Origin: Chloroflexota bacterium
GTDB lineage: Bacteria; Chloroflexota; Dehalococcoidia; JACPQD01
Assembly: GCA_016190665.1 (NCBI GenBank)
Contig: JACPQD010000038.1
Coordinates: 1 to 64,000 of the forward strand
Direction of reading: 5' to 3'
DNA length: 64,000 nucleotides
Position 1 is the stretch's first letter; every line of letters starts with the position of its first letter. Position numbers and translations under genes: made by a program. Of this stretch, positions 8,750 to 18,853 are shown piece by piece. Under the pieces are notes generated by a model, which had not been told where the DNA came from, did no database searches, and was given only the letters and a program-made list of their open reading frames with translations.

Positions 8750-10477
8750 ATGGCAGAAGAACGCGTCTTGAAGGTCCCTGACAAAGTAACCACCCTGGAG
8801 AAGGCCATCGCCGCCCATGTCAGACCGGGGATGACCATCCACATCGAGACAAGGGCGCGAGCGGCGAACCGCGCTCTGACGCGGGTCTTCTGGGGCTCCA
8901 GGCCGGATTTCACCCTTTGCATGATGCGCCTCGGCGCTGGCCACGGCGTGCCGCTGGTTTTTGGCGGGCTGGTCAAGAAGATCATAACTGGCGGCTATTC
9001 CGACCAGTACCCCACGCCCAAACCCATCAAGTTCATCCAGGAGGCCTACAAGAGCGGCATCCAGTTCGAGAACTGGTCGCTCAACGGTTTCATATCCCGA
9101 ATGAAGGCGGGCGCCCTGGGCACCGGCTTCGTCACCACCAAGTCGATTATCGGCAGCACCATGGAGCAAGAGAACGCCGACGTCTTCAAGGTAATCGATG
9201 ATCCCTTCGGCAGCGGCCGTAGGATCGGCCTGGTGAAGGCGCTGAATCCCGATGTTTCCTTCGTCCACGCCGACGCCGCTGACGCACAGGGCAACGCCAT
9301 CTTCCTCCCTCCCTGGGAGGAAGGCCTTTGGGGCGCCAAGGCCAGCAAGGGCGTCATCGTAACCGCGGAGAGACTCGTCTCTAAGGACTACATTCGGGAA
9401 CACTCGTACCTGGTCAAGCTGCCGAGCACCATGGTCAAAGCCGTGGTCCACGCGCCCTTCGGCTCCCACCCGGGGGTCTTCTCCAACTTGGGGATGTCGG
9501 ATTTCAATGGCTATGGGCTGGACCGCGAATTCCTGCTGGACTACCGGGCCGCCCTCGAGGGGGGCCACGACGCCTACCGGCAGTGGATCCAAGAGTGGAT
9601 TCTCGACGTGCGGGACCTCAATGAATACCTGGCCAGAATCGACGCGAGGTACGGCGCGTCACATGTAGACGGCTTGCGCGGGGCTTCCACAGAGGAAGAG
9701 GGCGAGGAAGGCGGCGCCAAGAGCGAGGGCCAGAAGCTGGCCGGGGGCTTCAACGCCACGGAGATGATGGTGGCCACCGCCGGGCGCGTAATGGCGCAGC
9801 GGGCAATGAAGTACGGCTACCAGCATATTCAGCCCGGCATCGGCACGGGCGCTCTGGCTGCTTTCCTGGCCTATCATCTCACCAACGAGGCCGGCCACAA
9901 TACCGAGCTAGTGGTGGGGACAGGCTTCTACGGTTTCGTCCCACGGCCGTCGAGACTCAGGTCCGAAGAGGACTGCAAGATGCTCACCGACACACTGGAG
10001 ATGTACAGTGTTTATGTCGGAGGCGAGACGGTGAAAGCTATCGTCGCCCTGGGCGCGGGACAGGTTGACAAACATGGCAACCTGAATTCCACGCGCACCA
10101 GGGATGGCCTCCTTCTGGCCGGCGTCGGCGGAAGCAACGACGCTGGCGCCGCCCAGGACGTAGTGGTGATCGCCCGGCAGTCCGCACGGCGCTTTGTAGA
10201 CCAGGTCGACTACATCACCGTGCCGGGTACGCGCGTAAGCACCCTCGTCTCCAACATGGGTGTATTCGAGAAAGACGCTGATGGGGAACTGGTGCTGACC
10301 GGGTACTTCGCCAAAGGCGACAGCGTTTCGGCGGAGGATTCCGTGCGTGAGGTCAAGCAGCAGTGCGGCTGGGACCTCAAGGTTGCCCCCGGGGTTCGTC
10401 CGGCTGATCTGCCCACCCAGCATGAGCTGGACATCATGCGTTATCTCGATCCTCGGGGAGATTTCCTCGGGCGATAG
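8750..10477 (+). CDS. Family I CoA-transferase (fused alpha/beta, glutaconate/3-oxoacid CoA-transferase-like)
   Basis: 575 aa with VRPGMTIHIE, SFVHADAADAQGNA and a second half resembling the CoA-transferase beta region (VVGTGFYGFVPRP, GAGQVDKHGNLNST). Confidence 0.8.
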   Translation: MAEERVLKVPDKVTTLEKAIAAHVRPGMTIHIETRARAANRALTRVFWGSRPDFTLCMMRLGAGHGVPLVFGGLVKKIITGGYSDQYPTPKPIKFIQEAYKSGIQFENWSLNGFISRMKAGALGTGFVTTKSIIGSTMEQENADVFKVIDDPFGSGRRIGLVKALNPDVSFVHADAADAQGNAIFLPPWEEGLWGAKASKGVIVTAERLVSKDYIREHSYLVKLPSTMVKAVVHAPFGSHPGVFSNLGMSDFNGYGLDREFLLDYRAALEGGHDAYRQWIQEWILDVRDLNEYLARIDARYGASHVDGLRGASTEEEGEEGGAKSEGQKLAGGFNATEMMVATAGRVMAQRAMKYGYQHIQPGIGTGALAAFLAYHLTNEAGHNTELVVGTGFYGFVPRPSRLRSEEDCKMLTDTLEMYSVYVGGETVKAIVALGAGQVDKHGNLNSTRTRDGLLLAGVGGSNDAGAAQDVVVIARQSARRFVDQVDYITVPGTRVSTLVSNMGVFEKDADGELVLTGYFAKGDSVSAEDSVREVKQQCGWDLKVAPGVRPADLPTQHELDIMRYLDPRGDFLGR

Positions 10478-10591
10478 CGCTCGAAACTCGGTTACCCCGC
10501 CGAATGTCGGCGGTTCGGCACCAGATTTCGCTATCCGTGCTATACTCTACCTTAGGCGGCGGACTGATCGAGGGTGAGTTGGAGGGTAGCG

Positions 10592-12895
10592 ATGAGTCTG
10601 AGATTCATATCTGGTTCTCTCAGCCGTCGCATCATCGCCAGCGTGGCGATCGGCCTCAGCCTGATACTGGTGCTCTTCGGCTTCGTGGCGCTCTGGAGGA
10701 TCAACGAGAGCACGGAAGGCGCCTACCGCGGGCGAGTCGCGCTCGCCCAGGCGCTGGTCAGCCGCCTGGATGACGTCCTCAGGTATTATCTGGCTACCCT
10801 CGAACGGGAAGCAGCCGATCTCGGTGGCAGTCCGCGGTATCCGCTGGCCGACCTCAGTCTGCGACTGGGCAGCTTTGCTACCGTCACCGCCACTGATGCT
10901 CAGGGCAACACGCTGTGGACTGATCCCCCGGCGCTACCGACGGAAAGCGAGGTTCGTCATCATTCCAGCGTCGGCCTTGTCCTCCTCACGGGACTGCCCC
11001 AGGTCGCCGAGTTCGTAGAACCGGGCGCGTCGGGTAAAGTCTACGCCTGTCTCGCCGCCCCCGTGCGTGACCGAAACGGACAGGTTACCGGAGCGTTGAT
11101 GGCACAGCTCGATCCCGGTCACCCCGCTCTGAATTTGCTGCCCTCCAGCACGATGGGCAGCGGTTTTGCGTCGCAACTGATTAACAGAGAGGGGCAACTT
11201 CTTGGAGGCAGCCAGGGGTCCAGAACAGTAATGGAGCACCCTGCGTTGCTGGCTGATCTCATATCAGCCGGGCAGGCAGGCTACCGCACCCACGAGCAAT
11301 CTTCATCCAGCGAGGATGGCGGCCATGTCGTGGCCTACGCGCCTTCGAGGCTGCTGCCGTCCTGGGGCATCACCGTCGAACAAAGCTCCGACACGTTGTT
11401 GGCCACGTCGCGCCACATACTCGAGCGCCAGATACTTTTCGGCATCGCCGCCATGCTTCTGGCGGTAGCCGTGACCTGGTTCGGGGTGAGGCGAGTGGTG
11501 CGGCCGCTGAAGCTCCTGACCTCCGTGGCCGAGAGGTTTGCCGTCGGCAACCTGGAAGAGCCCATCAACTTGAACAGAGACGACGAGATTGGCATCCTGG
11601 CCCGCGCCTTCGAATCAATGCGGGTTCGCCTGCGTGCTTCGTTGGCCGAAGTGGCGGAATGGAATCGACAGTTGGAACGGCGGGTAGCTGCTCGCACGCG
11701 GGAGCTCGAGCAGCGTAACCTCGAGTTGGCGCATCTTAACGCCATCGCCACAGCAGTCAGCGGATCACTCGATGTCAAGGACATGCTGGAGCGCACCATC
11801 GACCACCTGCTGCAAATGACGGGAGCGGAGGGCGGCTATCTCTGGATGATGCAAGGTGAAGAGGCTCCGCTGAAGCTCGTAGCCCAAAAAGGCTCGCCGG
11901 CAACTCAAGGCCGGGAGCACATGTGTCCCAAAGATTGCCTGTGTTTGCGCGCCCTCAGCTCAGATTCCATCGGAGCGTTGGATGCGGACAAAGAGGGTTT
12001 TCGGCGAGAGATCGAGTGTTTGGGGATCACTCCAGCCTCCATGCTGACTGTCCCGGTTCCCTCTGGCAAGGGCGTCCAAGCCGTGCTGCTCCTCGTCTCC
12101 TCTTCCCCCGGCCAAATTCGCCAAGTCAAGCTGTCGACGCTCACCGCCGTGGGCCGCCAGGTGGGTATCGCCCTGGACAATGCGCGTCTTTATGAAAGTC
12201 TCCGGGCGCGAGAACACGAACGGGCGGAGTTGCTCCAGCGGGTAATGGTTGCCCAGGAGGAGGAGCGACGACGCCTGGCGCAGGAGCTTCATGATGAGAC
12301 TAGCCAGGCGCTGGCCTCGCTCCAGCTCGGGCTTGAACGGCTGGCGACGGGTTCGGAAGGCCTCGACCAGGACAGAAGCCTGGCCATCGAGCTACAGGGA
12401 ATTGCGGCGCGAACTCTGGTCGACGTACATCGGCTCGCCGTGGAGTTGCGTCCCAGCGTGCTCGACGACGTCGGTCTCGTTCCGGCCATTGGGCGCTACC
12501 TCCAGGAATGCGGTCAGCGCGCCGGCCTGGCGGTGGACTTAGCGTCGGTCGGCGTCGATCACTTTCCACGGATCCCCGCTGTTGAGACGGCCATTTACCG
12601 GATCGTCCAGGAGGCTCTCACCAATGTCATCCAGCATGCCCAGGCCAAGCGCGTGAGCGTGTTGCTCGAGCGACGCGGAGAGAAGCTGATAGTGGTTATC
12701 GAAGATGATGGACGCGGCTTCACCCTCGAAGAGAAGCGCGCGGAGCCTCTGGAGGCGCGCCTTGGGCTGGCTGGAATGGAGGAGCGAGCCTCTCTCATTG
12801 GCGCAACGCTCACCATTGAGACAGCGCCCGGAGCCGGGACCACGGTCTTCCTGGAGATACCAATCGATCAGAGTGGCGCCAGGGAGGGGACCTGA
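10592..12895 (+). CDS. Sensor histidine kinase (HAMP, GAF, HisKA_3, HATPase_c)
   Basis: TM segment + HAMP-like RPLKLLTSVAERFAVGNLEEPI, GAF-like region, EEERRRLAQELHDETSQALASL H-box, ATPase DDGRGFTLEE, GLAGMEERASLIGATL. Confidence 0.9.
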   Translation: MSLRFISGSLSRRIIASVAIGLSLILVLFGFVALWRINESTEGAYRGRVALAQALVSRLDDVLRYYLATLEREAADLGGSPRYPLADLSLRLGSFATVTATDAQGNTLWTDPPALPTESEVRHHSSVGLVLLTGLPQVAEFVEPGASGKVYACLAAPVRDRNGQVTGALMAQLDPGHPALNLLPSSTMGSGFASQLINREGQLLGGSQGSRTVMEHPALLADLISAGQAGYRTHEQSSSSEDGGHVVAYAPSRLLPSWGITVEQSSDTLLATSRHILERQILFGIAAMLLAVAVTWFGVRRVVRPLKLLTSVAERFAVGNLEEPINLNRDDEIGILARAFESMRVRLRASLAEVAEWNRQLERRVAARTRELEQRNLELAHLNAIATAVSGSLDVKDMLERTIDHLLQMTGAEGGYLWMMQGEEAPLKLVAQKGSPATQGREHMCPKDCLCLRALSSDSIGALDADKEGFRREIECLGITPASMLTVPVPSGKGVQAVLLLVSSSPGQIRQVKLSTLTAVGRQVGIALDNARLYESLRAREHERAELLQRVMVAQEEERRRLAQELHDETSQALASLQLGLERLATGSEGLDQDRSLAIELQGIAARTLVDVHRLAVELRPSVLDDVGLVPAIGRYLQECGQRAGLAVDLASVGVDHFPRIPAVETAIYRIVQEALTNVIQHAQAKRVSVLLERRGEKLIVVIEDDGRGFTLEEKRAEPLEARLGLAGMEERASLIGATLTIETAPGAGTTVFLEIPIDQSGAREGT

Positions 12896-13554
12896 TGGCT
12901 AAGCTGCGTGTTGTACTGGCCGACGACCATGGCGTGCTCCGCGCCGGGCTGAAGGCGCTCCTGGCCGAGCAGCCGGACCTTGAAGTTGTGGGCGAAGCCG
13001 AAACAGCGGATGCGGCGGTGCAACTGGTCAAGGACTTGAAACCTGACTTGGCCGTCGTAGATATCCGCATGCCAGGGGACGGAGTAAAAGCTACGCGCCG
13101 CATAAAACAGGAGTGGCCGAAAGTCGAGGTCCTGATCCTTAGCCAGTATGACGATCCGGCCTACTTGCGCCAGGCGCTGGCTGCCGGCGCTTCTGGCTAT
13201 GCCCTGAAGCGCGCCTCCGGTCAGGAATTGGTCGCGGCGATTCGCGCCGTTGCCGGCGGAGAAGTGTACCTTCACCCGGCGATGACGCGGGTGCTTGTGG
13301 AGGATTCCTTGGGACCACGCCAGCCGGATACGTTCACGCTGTCGCACCCCCTCAGCGAGCGGGAGGCCCAGGTGCTGCGCCTGGTTGCCCTGGGTTACAC
13401 GACTCAGCAAATTGCAGAGCAGCTATTCCTCAGCGTCCGCACGGTTGAGACCTACAAAGTCCGCACCATGGAGAAGCTTGGCCTCAGCGGGCGGGCCGCC
13501 CTGGTCCGATACGCCCTGGAACACGGGCTACTTGAAGCCGAGTCTGACCCCTAG
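12895..13554 (+). CDS. NarL/FixJ-family response regulator (REC + LuxR HTH)
   Basis: VVLADDHGVLRAGLKALL, VVDIRMPG, LSEREAQVLRLVALGYTTQQIAEQLFLSVRTVETYKVRTMEKLG. Confidence 0.95.
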   Translation: MAKLRVVLADDHGVLRAGLKALLAEQPDLEVVGEAETADAAVQLVKDLKPDLAVVDIRMPGDGVKATRRIKQEWPKVEVLILSQYDDPAYLRQALAAGASGYALKRASGQELVAAIRAVAGGEVYLHPAMTRVLVEDSLGPRQPDTFTLSHPLSEREAQVLRLVALGYTTQQIAEQLFLSVRTVETYKVRTMEKLGLSGRAALVRYALEHGLLEAESDP

Positions 13555-13693
13555 CCACGGCGCTGCATTTTTCCCGCAGCCCCGCTGCCCCAGGTCCGCA
13601 CTTTTTCCACGACTTTCGGCCCGAATCATTGCAGGCTTTTTCGCTCGCCCCAAACTCTGCGATGATGGATAATCAAGAGAGGAGGACGGGCCG

Positions 13694-14035
13694 ATGAATG
13701 ACGATGCAGACATCTTCGTGATCGCCGGGATCATTTCCCTCGCTTTTGCCCTCGCAGTCGTGGCCCTTCTGGGCTTCACCAACGTGTGGATAGCTGGCAT
13801 CACTCTCCTGGGGCTGCCCGCAGTAACGTTAGTCCTCACTGTGGCGATAGGAAAGGCGATAATCGGACGGCGCGCTGCTGTTATGGAGGCGAAAAAGAAG
13901 AGACTCACAGAGAGGGCAGAGCTGCCGGCAAGGAGTTTCGCGCGGGCTTGGCTTGCCAAGGGCAGGGTCGTTAGGATGGAGCCGGGCGAAGGCCTTTTGT
14001 ACGGGCCATCTGGCCTGCGACAGGAGCCAACTTAG
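13694..14035 (+). CDS. Small membrane protein, hypothetical
   Basis: Two hydrophobic segments (IFVIAGIISLAFALAVVALLGF; IWAGITLLGLPAVTLVLTVAIG-like); gaggagg RBS upstream. Confidence 0.55.
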   Translation: MNDDADIFVIAGIISLAFALAVVALLGFTNVWIAGITLLGLPAVTLVLTVAIGKAIIGRRAAVMEAKKKRLTERAELPARSFARAWLAKGRVVRMEPGEGLLYGPSGLRQEPT

Positions 14036-14065
14036 GCGCGCCTGCTGAGGCTAAAAGGAATAGAG

Positions 14066-14108
14066 ACTCACTCCGTAGGCACTAAGCAAGACGGGGTGAG
14101 TTTTCTTT
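14066..14108 (+). terminator. Rho-independent terminator candidate
   Basis: Stem actcactccg (14066-14075)/cggggtgagt (14092-14101) followed by ttttcttt. Confidence 0.65.
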
Positions 14109-14394
14109 ATCTTGCGTCCCCATGCCACCCCCTTTATTTCTCCTAGCAGCCAACCTTCACGCCATGCCCGTCCCTATCCATGAGTGAATGATACCGCGAG
14201 CGGCCATCGCCGACAAGAGCGCTCACATTCTTCCCCTTGTAGAGGAAAGGCGAGCGACGCGCTTGACATTAGCCTTCGTTCGCCATACCATAACCCAATA
14301 CACTGCTTGCTACCAAACATTGCCGGCAAGAGGCCCGCTCCAGTCACGGGCTGGGATAGGGACCAGCCAACACTACCACGCAGAGGAGGCGCGG

Positions 14395-15522
14395 ATGGAC
14401 TTCGGTTTGAGTGAGGAACAAGAGATGTTGAAAACCATGGCCCGGGACTTCCTCGAGAAGGAGTGTCCCAAGGCGGTGGTCCGGGAGATGGTCGACAATG
14501 AGAAGGGCTATCCTCCTCAGCTCTGGCGCCAGATGGCGGAGCTCGGCTGGATGGGCCTGATTGTTCCCGAAAAGCACGGAGGCAGCGGCGGCAGCTTCCT
14601 GGATCTCGCTGTGCTTCTGGAGGAAATGGGCCGTGCCCTACTTCCCGGCCCCTTCTTCTCCACGGTGGTCCTGGGGGCGCTTCCCCTCATGCTGGCCGGA
14701 ACAGAGGCGCAAAAGAATGAACTGCTGCCCAGGATTGCCAGCGGCGAGATCATCCTTACCCTGGCCCTGACCGAGCCTGGCGGCCAGTACGACGCCTCGG
14801 GAATCGAGGCAAGCGCTGCGCACGACGGGGCGGATTACGTGGTCGCTGGCACCAAACTCTTCGTTCCTAACGCCCATGTGGCTGATTATCTGATCTGCGC
14901 GGTCCGCACGGCCCGGGGCGGCTCCCCGGAGGAAGGCATCACCCTCCTGCTCGTGGAGGGCAAGGCGGCGTCCTGTACCGTGCTCAAGACCATCGACGGC
15001 AGCAAGCTCTGCGAGGTGCTCCTGGAAAAAGTGCGCGTCCCTGCCGCCAACCTGATCGGCGAAGAAGGGAAGGGCTGGCCGCTGATCGAGGCGATACTGC
15101 AGCGGGCCGCGGTCGCCCAGTGCTCCGAGATGGTGGGAGGCGCGCAGCAAGTGCTGGACATGACCGTGGCCTATGCTAAGGACCGGCAGCAGTTTGGACG
15201 GCCCATAGGCAGCTTCCAGGCGGTCCAGCACCATTGCGCTAATATGCTCATGGACGTCGACGGCTCGCGCTTCATAACCTATCAGGCGGCATGGATGATC
15301 AGCGAGGGGATCCCCTGCGCCAGGGAGGCGGCGATAGCCAAGGCCTGGGTCAGCGAGGCCTACCGCCGCGTCACTGCCCTGGGACACCAGATTCATGGCG
15401 GGATCGGTTTCTGCCTCGACCATGACATGCCCCTCTACTACAAACGCGCCAAGGCGTTGGAGTCCACCTTCGGCGATGCCGACTTCCATCGAGAAACGGT
15501 AGCGCGCGAGATCGGAATGTAG
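14395..15522 (+). CDS. Acyl-CoA dehydrogenase
   Basis: MDFGLSEEQEMLKTMARDFLEKE..., ALTEPGGQYD, YAKDRQQFGRPIGSFQAVQHHCANMLMD, QIHGGIGF; ATG 14395 after gaggaggcg. Confidence 0.9.
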   Translation: MDFGLSEEQEMLKTMARDFLEKECPKAVVREMVDNEKGYPPQLWRQMAELGWMGLIVPEKHGGSGGSFLDLAVLLEEMGRALLPGPFFSTVVLGALPLMLAGTEAQKNELLPRIASGEIILTLALTEPGGQYDASGIEASAAHDGADYVVAGTKLFVPNAHVADYLICAVRTARGGSPEEGITLLLVEGKAASCTVLKTIDGSKLCEVLLEKVRVPAANLIGEEGKGWPLIEAILQRAAVAQCSEMVGGAQQVLDMTVAYAKDRQQFGRPIGSFQAVQHHCANMLMDVDGSRFITYQAAWMISEGIPCAREAAIAKAWVSEAYRRVTALGHQIHGGIGFCLDHDMPLYYKRAKALESTFGDADFHRETVAREIGM

Positions 15523-15659
15523 ATGAAATGATGAATGATGAATTGGGAGCGGATGGGCAGGCGCCGCGGCGGAGCGGGGTATTCCCGTGTCCACCCGGTC
15601 CACTTTGTCCACCGTCCATCGGCGGGCTGAAAGCTGAGTGCTCAGTGTAGGAGCGTGAG

Positions 15660-16832
15660 ATGGATTTCAGATTCACTGAGGAGCAAGAGCGATTCCGGGA
15701 AGAGGTACGCGACTTCCTTGAGGAAGAGTTGCGCAAAGGCTCCTTTCAACCGCGAGAAGATGCCTGGACGGGCGCCTTCTCCCTGGAGTTCTCCCGCAAA
15801 ATAGCAGAGAAGGGCTGGATCGGCCTGACATGGCCCAAGGAGTACGGCGGCCAAGGCCGGACCTATCTCGACCGTCTGGTCTTCATGGAGGAAGTGCTCA
15901 AATACGGGGCGCCCCTGGCGGCCCACTGGATGGCGGAGCGCCAAATGGGGCCGTCCATCATCAACTACGGCACCGAAGAGCAGAAGAAGTACTTCCTCCC
16001 GCGCATCATTCGGGCAGAGGTCACCTTCTGCGCCGGCATGAGCGAACCCGGTGCCGGCTCCGATCTCGCCTCGTTGCAGACCAGGGCTGTGGAGGATGAC
16101 AACGGCTTCGTGATCAACGGGCAAAAGGTCTGGACCAGTCGCGCACACCTTTCTCATTATATCTACCTCGTAGCTCGAACTGACCCGAACGTGCCCAAGC
16201 ACAAGGGCATCAGCGAATTCATTGTGGACCTGAAGCTTCCCGGCATCACCATCAACCCGCTGACGGATATGAGCGGCGGCCAGCATTTCAACGAGGTCTT
16301 CTTCGATAACGTCCGCATACCGAAGACGGCCCTGATCGGAGTGAGGAACCGCGGATGGTACCAGATCGCCGCCCAGTTGGACTACGAGCGGAGCGGGTTG
16401 GAGCGGATCATGAGCAACTACCCGCTTTTGTCGGCGGTCACAGCCTATGCGAAGGAGACCAGGAAGAACGGCAAGCCCCTCTCCGAGGACCCCCTGGTGC
16501 GGGAGAAGCTGGCCAAGCTCACCGTCGAATTCGAAGTGGGACGCTTGCTCATCTACCGCGTGGCCTGGATGCTCACGCAAGGCAAGTTGCCCAACTACCA
16601 GACGGCCCTGGCCAAGACCTATGGGAGCGAATTCGAACAGCGCCTGGCCAACTGCGCCCTGGACATCTTCGGCCTACGCGGTCAACTGCTGGCCGGCTCA
16701 AAGTGGGCGCTCTACGGTGGCCGGCCGCCCCGGAACTATCTCTTCTCGAGGGGTTACACCATCCAGGGGGGCACCTCAGAGATACTGAGGAACGTGATCG
16801 CGATCAGGGGGTTGGGGCTGCCGACGGGGTAG
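15660..16832 (+). CDS. Acyl-CoA dehydrogenase
   Basis: MDFRFTEEQERFREEVRDFLEEELRKG, GMSEPGAGSDLASLQTRAV, INGQKVWTSRAH, GGTSEILRNVIAIRGLGLPTG. Confidence 0.92.
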   Translation: MDFRFTEEQERFREEVRDFLEEELRKGSFQPREDAWTGAFSLEFSRKIAEKGWIGLTWPKEYGGQGRTYLDRLVFMEEVLKYGAPLAAHWMAERQMGPSIINYGTEEQKKYFLPRIIRAEVTFCAGMSEPGAGSDLASLQTRAVEDDNGFVINGQKVWTSRAHLSHYIYLVARTDPNVPKHKGISEFIVDLKLPGITINPLTDMSGGQHFNEVFFDNVRIPKTALIGVRNRGWYQIAAQLDYERSGLERIMSNYPLLSAVTAYAKETRKNGKPLSEDPLVREKLAKLTVEFEVGRLLIYRVAWMLTQGKLPNYQTALAKTYGSEFEQRLANCALDIFGLRGQLLAGSKWALYGGRPPRNYLFSRGYTIQGGTSEILRNVIAIRGLGLPTG

Positions 16833-16898
16833 GTCCCGGCGCTGACGCCGCCAATCAGTTACCCTTCCTCCCTGCCCTGCAGCGAAAGGACAACCTCG

Positions 16899-18632
16899 AT
16901 GCTGACGCGTATGCGCGTGAGACGATTCAAGAAGCTGAGAGATGTGGATATCGAGCTGGGCAAGTCGGTCGTTCTCATCGGGCCAAACAACTCGGGAAAG
17001 ACGGCCGCTCTGCAGGCGCTCGCTCTCTGGGACATCGGTTTGAAGCGGTGGAACGAAAGACGCGGCGGAAAGACGTCACCGGAGAAGCGCCCTGGCGTTA
17101 CCATAAACCGAAAGGACCTTATTTCGATCCCTGTTCCCAACTCGAACCTCCTGTGGAGCGAATTGCATGTGCGCGACATCTTTCGAGCCGATCATCACAA
17201 ACCGCACACTCAGAACGTCCGTATCGACATTGTCGTCGATGGGCTGACGGAGGGGAAAACCTGGTCTTGCGGCCTCGAGTTTGACTTCGCTAATGAGGAA
17301 TCATTCTACTGCCGTCCGTTGCGTTTGAGCGAGGGCCTTCAACCAGAGAGACAGCCCATCCCTACCGAGGCCTCGACTATTCGAGTCGCCTATCTTCCAC
17401 CCATGTCCGGCCTGGCCGCAGAAGAGCCGAAGTGGGAGCCGGGGCGAATCAATGTCCTTTTGGGGGAAGGACAAACGGCTCAAGTGCTGCGCAATCTGTG
17501 TTATCAAATTCACGAGAATCCTCGTGCCACTTCCGACTGGAAAGAGTTAACCGGCCATCTTGAGGACCTCTTCGGGCTAACACTGGACGCGCCACAGTAC
17601 ATACAGGAACGTGGCGAGATTACAATGACATACAAGGAAGAGGGAGGCACCCGGCTGGACATTTCTTCTTCCGGACGCGGTTTTCAACAGACTCTGCTGT
17701 TGCTGGCTCACCTCTATGCTAACCCACGGACGGTCTTGCTCCTGGATGAACCAGATGCCCATCTCGAAGTCCTTCGCCAACGGCAGATTTATCAATTGCT
17801 GACGCGGGTGGCTGATAAACAAGGCTCCCAGCTCATCGCTGCCAGCCATTCCGAGGTCGTGCTCAACGAAGCCGCTGATCGTGATGTGGTCATAGCTTTC
17901 ATCGGTAAGCCCCATCGCATTGACGACCGCGGAAGCCAGGTGTTGAAGGCGCTCAGAGAGATCGGGTTCGAGCAATACGCCATGGCGGAGCAGACCGGCT
18001 GGGTACTGTATCTGGAAGGCTCAACCGATCTTACTGTCCTGAAGGCATTCGCGGATACTCTGGGCCATCCCGCCGCCAGACTTCTGGACCTGCCGTTTGT
18101 CTACTATGTTGGTAATCAACCCCCCCGCGTGCGAGAACACTTCTGGGGCTTGCGGGAGGCAAAGAAGGACCTGGTAGGGATCGCTCTGTTTGATCGCCTT
18201 GATCGAGCATTGCCCGATGACCTGGGTGCGGAGGGATATCAGTGGAAGCGCCGGGAGATTGAGAACTACTTGTGCATGGAAGAGGTCTTGCTGGCGTATG
18301 CGCGTCACGAACAGCCGAACGATCTTTTCGGATCAGCAGAGGCCAATCGCCGCCAGGATGTCATGCAAAGAGCGATCGCCCAGATCTCAAACGCGCTGAA
18401 GACCCTGGGCAAACCTGACCCCTGGTCGCCTGATATCAAGGCAACCGATGACTTCCTGGACCCTCTTTGCGAACTCTACTTCAAGGAACTGGGGTTGCCC
18501 AACCTGTTGTGTAAGAGTGATTACCACGTGCTTGCTCGCCTGGTGCCAAAAGACAGGATTGACCCCGAAGTGGCCGACAGGCTGGATGACATAGTTCGGG
18601 TCGCCACCCAAGCGCGGCCAAGGCAGGATTGA
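16899..18632 (+). CDS. AAA ATPase with C-terminal TOPRIM-like domain (OLD-family-like)
   Basis: Walker A VLIGPNNSGKTAAL, LLLLDEPDAHLE, ASHSEVVLNEA, then LYLEGSTDLTVLKAF and GIALFDRLDR consistent with TOPRIM motifs. Confidence 0.78.
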   Translation: MLTRMRVRRFKKLRDVDIELGKSVVLIGPNNSGKTAALQALALWDIGLKRWNERRGGKTSPEKRPGVTINRKDLISIPVPNSNLLWSELHVRDIFRADHHKPHTQNVRIDIVVDGLTEGKTWSCGLEFDFANEESFYCRPLRLSEGLQPERQPIPTEASTIRVAYLPPMSGLAAEEPKWEPGRINVLLGEGQTAQVLRNLCYQIHENPRATSDWKELTGHLEDLFGLTLDAPQYIQERGEITMTYKEEGGTRLDISSSGRGFQQTLLLLAHLYANPRTVLLLDEPDAHLEVLRQRQIYQLLTRVADKQGSQLIAASHSEVVLNEAADRDVVIAFIGKPHRIDDRGSQVLKALREIGFEQYAMAEQTGWVLYLEGSTDLTVLKAFADTLGHPAARLLDLPFVYYVGNQPPRVREHFWGLREAKKDLVGIALFDRLDRALPDDLGAEGYQWKRREIENYLCMEEVLLAYARHEQPNDLFGSAEANRRQDVMQRAIAQISNALKTLGKPDPWSPDIKATDDFLDPLCELYFKELGLPNLLCKSDYHVLARLVPKDRIDPEVADRLDDIVRVATQARPRQD

Positions 18633-18638
18633 CCTTCC

Positions 18639-18683
18639 GGGATTCTCAGTAACGGCATCGCGATTCGAGGGCTAGGTTTGCCA
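18639..18683 (+). pseudogene. 3' remnant of an acyl-CoA dehydrogenase gene
   Basis: Reads G-I-L-S-N-G-I-A-I-R-G-L-G-L-P versus E-I-L-R-N-V-I-A-I-R-G-L-G-L-P at 16779-16823 (12/15 residues). Confidence 0.6.
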
Positions 18684-18853
18684 GAGCGTAGCCTCACGAT
18701 AGACGCACGTAGGGGCGGACGTCTCTGTCCGCCCTCCGGGGGCTGCGTGGCCCCCTCTGTCCGCGAGGGAGTCGCCCCGGCGAGCCGCTCGATCTTGGCC
18801 TGGGAAGGACTGGCGGAAAGTTGCCAGTAACCTATGGCTAGGAGTACTTCCCC

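Noticed and set aside
8306-9592. 428-aa minus-strand ORF
   Set aside because: Antisense to etfA and the CoA-transferase, no domain signal; shadow ORF.
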